In this document: in pieces, positions 62,967-64,000 of the stretch | How the letters are laid out: every line of letters begins with the position of its first letter | Numbering within the stretch: position 1 is the first letter of the stretch | Assembly: GCF_900112205.1 (NCBI RefSeq) | Contig: NZ_FOKW01000011.1 | Span: 60,949-124,948 of the forward strand | DNA: 64,000 nucleotides | Direction: 5' to 3' | Origin: Natronobacterium haloterrestre | GTDB lineage: Archaea; Halobacteriota; Halobacteria; Halobacteriales; Natrialbaceae | Program-made: the position numbers and the translations under genes | The notes under the pieces: generated by a model | What the model was told of the DNA's origin: nothing | Database searches by the model: none | What the model saw: the letters and a program-made list of their open reading frames with translations, nothing else

Positions 62967-63896
62967 ATGATTGATAACATTCTCAAAAATTGGAACGACC
63001 GATTTTGGTGGCGTGAAACAGCGCTACCGTATGCAGCACGAATCGTTCATAGGCACTTTCCACAGGATGGATGTCTAATAGGGGATGAAGTGTGGGACAA
63101 TCTGATCATCCTTGATGCGTGCCGCTATGATATGTTTGCCGAGCAGTCTAGCCTTTCTGGCAAACTGAGTAAACGCACCTCAAAGGCTTCGAACACGCCT
63201 GAATTTCTTCAATACAACTTCAAAGACCAGGACTTCAGTGACACAGTATATGTTACTGCAAATCCCCAAGTGAACGTTCACCTAGAAAACGAGTTTTTCG
63301 AGGTCATCAACGTGTGGGAAGACCACTGGGACGACGAACTGCACACGGTCATGCCAGAGATAATGGCCGAAGAAACCATCAAAGCCTACGAATCATATCC
63401 GAACAAGCGGCTAATCTCTCACTTCATCCAGCCACATTACCCGTTTATCGGTGAAGTCGGCCAACAAAAACTAAACACACACTCCGGGATGGAACTCTCG
63501 AAGCGGCTTGCAACCGGCGATGAAGCCCACCGTGATCAGCTGTCTATCTGGGAGCAATTGTATGAGGGGTCCGTATCGGTTGATTTCGTTTGGGAAGCCT
63601 ATCGGGAAAACCTCGAGATTACGCTTCCGTATGTAGAACGGCTGATTGAAACGTTTGAAGAGTACACTGTAGTGACTTCTGACCATGGGAATGCGCTCGG
63701 TGAACGTGCTTGGCCTGTTCCTGTGAAAATCTATGGCCATCCCCCCCAGATTCGAATCGCTGCTCTTACTGACATACCGTGGCTCGTTACGAATACAGAA
63801 CAGAGAAAAGACATCGTTGCGGAAGAATCTTCATCCAGTAACGTCGGAGTTCAGGATAATGTCTCACAGCGACTCAAAGATTTGGGATACAAATAA
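62967..63896 (+). CDS. Sulfatase/alkaline-phosphatase-superfamily protein
   Basis: 309 residues. WDNLIILDACRYDMF near 45 holds the first metal Asp and the Cys-R of haloarchaeal sulfatase-like proteins. LISHFIQPHYPFIG near 150 is the family's mid-motif and YTVVTSDHGNALGE near 230 carries the D-H-G-N metal ligands. The ending (NVGVQDNVSQRLKDLGY) matches the tail of the 57972 fragment. Shorter than full sulfatases (about 450), so it belongs to the compact haloarchaeal branch. It probably acts on surface glycans. Substrate unknown. Confidence 0.82.
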   Translation: MIDNILKNWNDRFWWRETALPYAARIVHRHFPQDGCLIGDEVWDNLIILDACRYDMFAEQSSLSGKLSKRTSKASNTPEFLQYNFKDQDFSDTVYVTANPQVNVHLENEFFEVINVWEDHWDDELHTVMPEIMAEETIKAYESYPNKRLISHFIQPHYPFIGEVGQQKLNTHSGMELSKRLATGDEAHRDQLSIWEQLYEGSVSVDFVWEAYRENLEITLPYVERLIETFEEYTVVTSDHGNALGERAWPVPVKIYGHPPQIRIAALTDIPWLVTNTEQRKDIVAEESSSSNVGVQDNVSQRLKDLGYK

Positions 63897-63922
63897 TTCG
63901 AATTCGAGTATTCGTCTTCACT

Positions 63923-64000
63923 TTAGGCCTCCGCAGTCGGTTGCATGACGGTCGCAAGCTCTTCCTGTAAGATTTGGCGTTCTTGATGGATCTTCTGTGC
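63923..64000 (-). CDS. C-terminal end of a coiled-coil-like protein, partial
   Basis: The minus strand enters at 64000 in frame and reads AQKIHQERQILQEELATVMQ, ending PTAEA with TAA at 63923-63925. The rest lies outside the window. The helix is charged and coiled-coil-like. No assignment possible from 25 residues. Confidence 0.4.
   Translation of the reverse strand, partial: AQKIHQERQILQEELATVMQPTAEA

Noticed and set aside
1..64000. tRNA or rRNA genes
   Set aside because: I looked for T-loop and acceptor patterns on both strands and saw none that I could fold.

Overview
The window is haloarchaeal chromosome (class Halobacteria). This rests on very acidic proteins, high GC in the core genes, leaderless TATA promoters about 27 nt ahead of start codons, a TFB, a CDC48-type ATPase, DUF7344-like and haloarchaeal winged-helix regulators, and IS1341-type tnpB elements. 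The genus cannot be fixed from sequence alone.

Region 1 (1-25.3 kb) is mostly core chromosome. It holds the end of a peptide ABC transporter operon (permease plus two ATPases), a DMT exporter, CdcH, LarC, three secreted proteins with Q/N-rich curlin-like repeats (two share a duplicated leader), a glmU-like/glmS pair that overlaps by one base for UDP-GlcNAc synthesis, a DUF4330 protein, a TFB, an MFS transporter, an acyl-CoA synthetase and a SWIM zinc-finger protein.

Region 2 (25.3-44.8 kb) is an accessory island full of toxin-antitoxin genes and tnpB elements. Three tnpB-only IS elements (A 25545-26987, B 29768-31326, C 40537-41984) and two tnpB remnants sit among broken TA modules: a frameshifted RHH antitoxin, UPF0175 with a truncated DUF3368 toxin, a mazF split by about 2.06 kb carrying hepT'-mntA plus tnpB C, a wHTH-PIN pair and an MNT-HEPN pair. 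In the middle (33.4-38.9 kb) are three linked genes of unknown function. Two of them are full-length homologues, one with a PD-(D/E)XK-like motif and one without it, and all three end in a similar winged-helix-like domain.

Region 3 (44.8-50.8 kb) is a compact block of unknown genes, mostly on the minus strand with overlapping starts: a coiled-coil protein, an Mrr-like nuclease candidate, two paralogous beta-rich/helical proteins, a helical protein, two small proteins, an RHH-like protein and a repressor-like regulator. The divergent promoter at 49.1-49.2 kb carries three copies of ATAGGAYTATA. I regard this block and the 33-39 kb trio as the best candidates for an undescribed system.

Region 4 (50.8-64 kb) is a decayed surface-glycan island with lower GC: a broken AglB/STT3-like gene, a probably 5'-truncated integrase, an ABC flippase-like exporter, a GT2 glycosyltransferase, a polysaccharide pyruvyl transferase, sulfatase-like genes (one intact, two broken), a degraded beta-helix protein, and complete IS6-type and IS701-type insertion sequences with visible target duplications.
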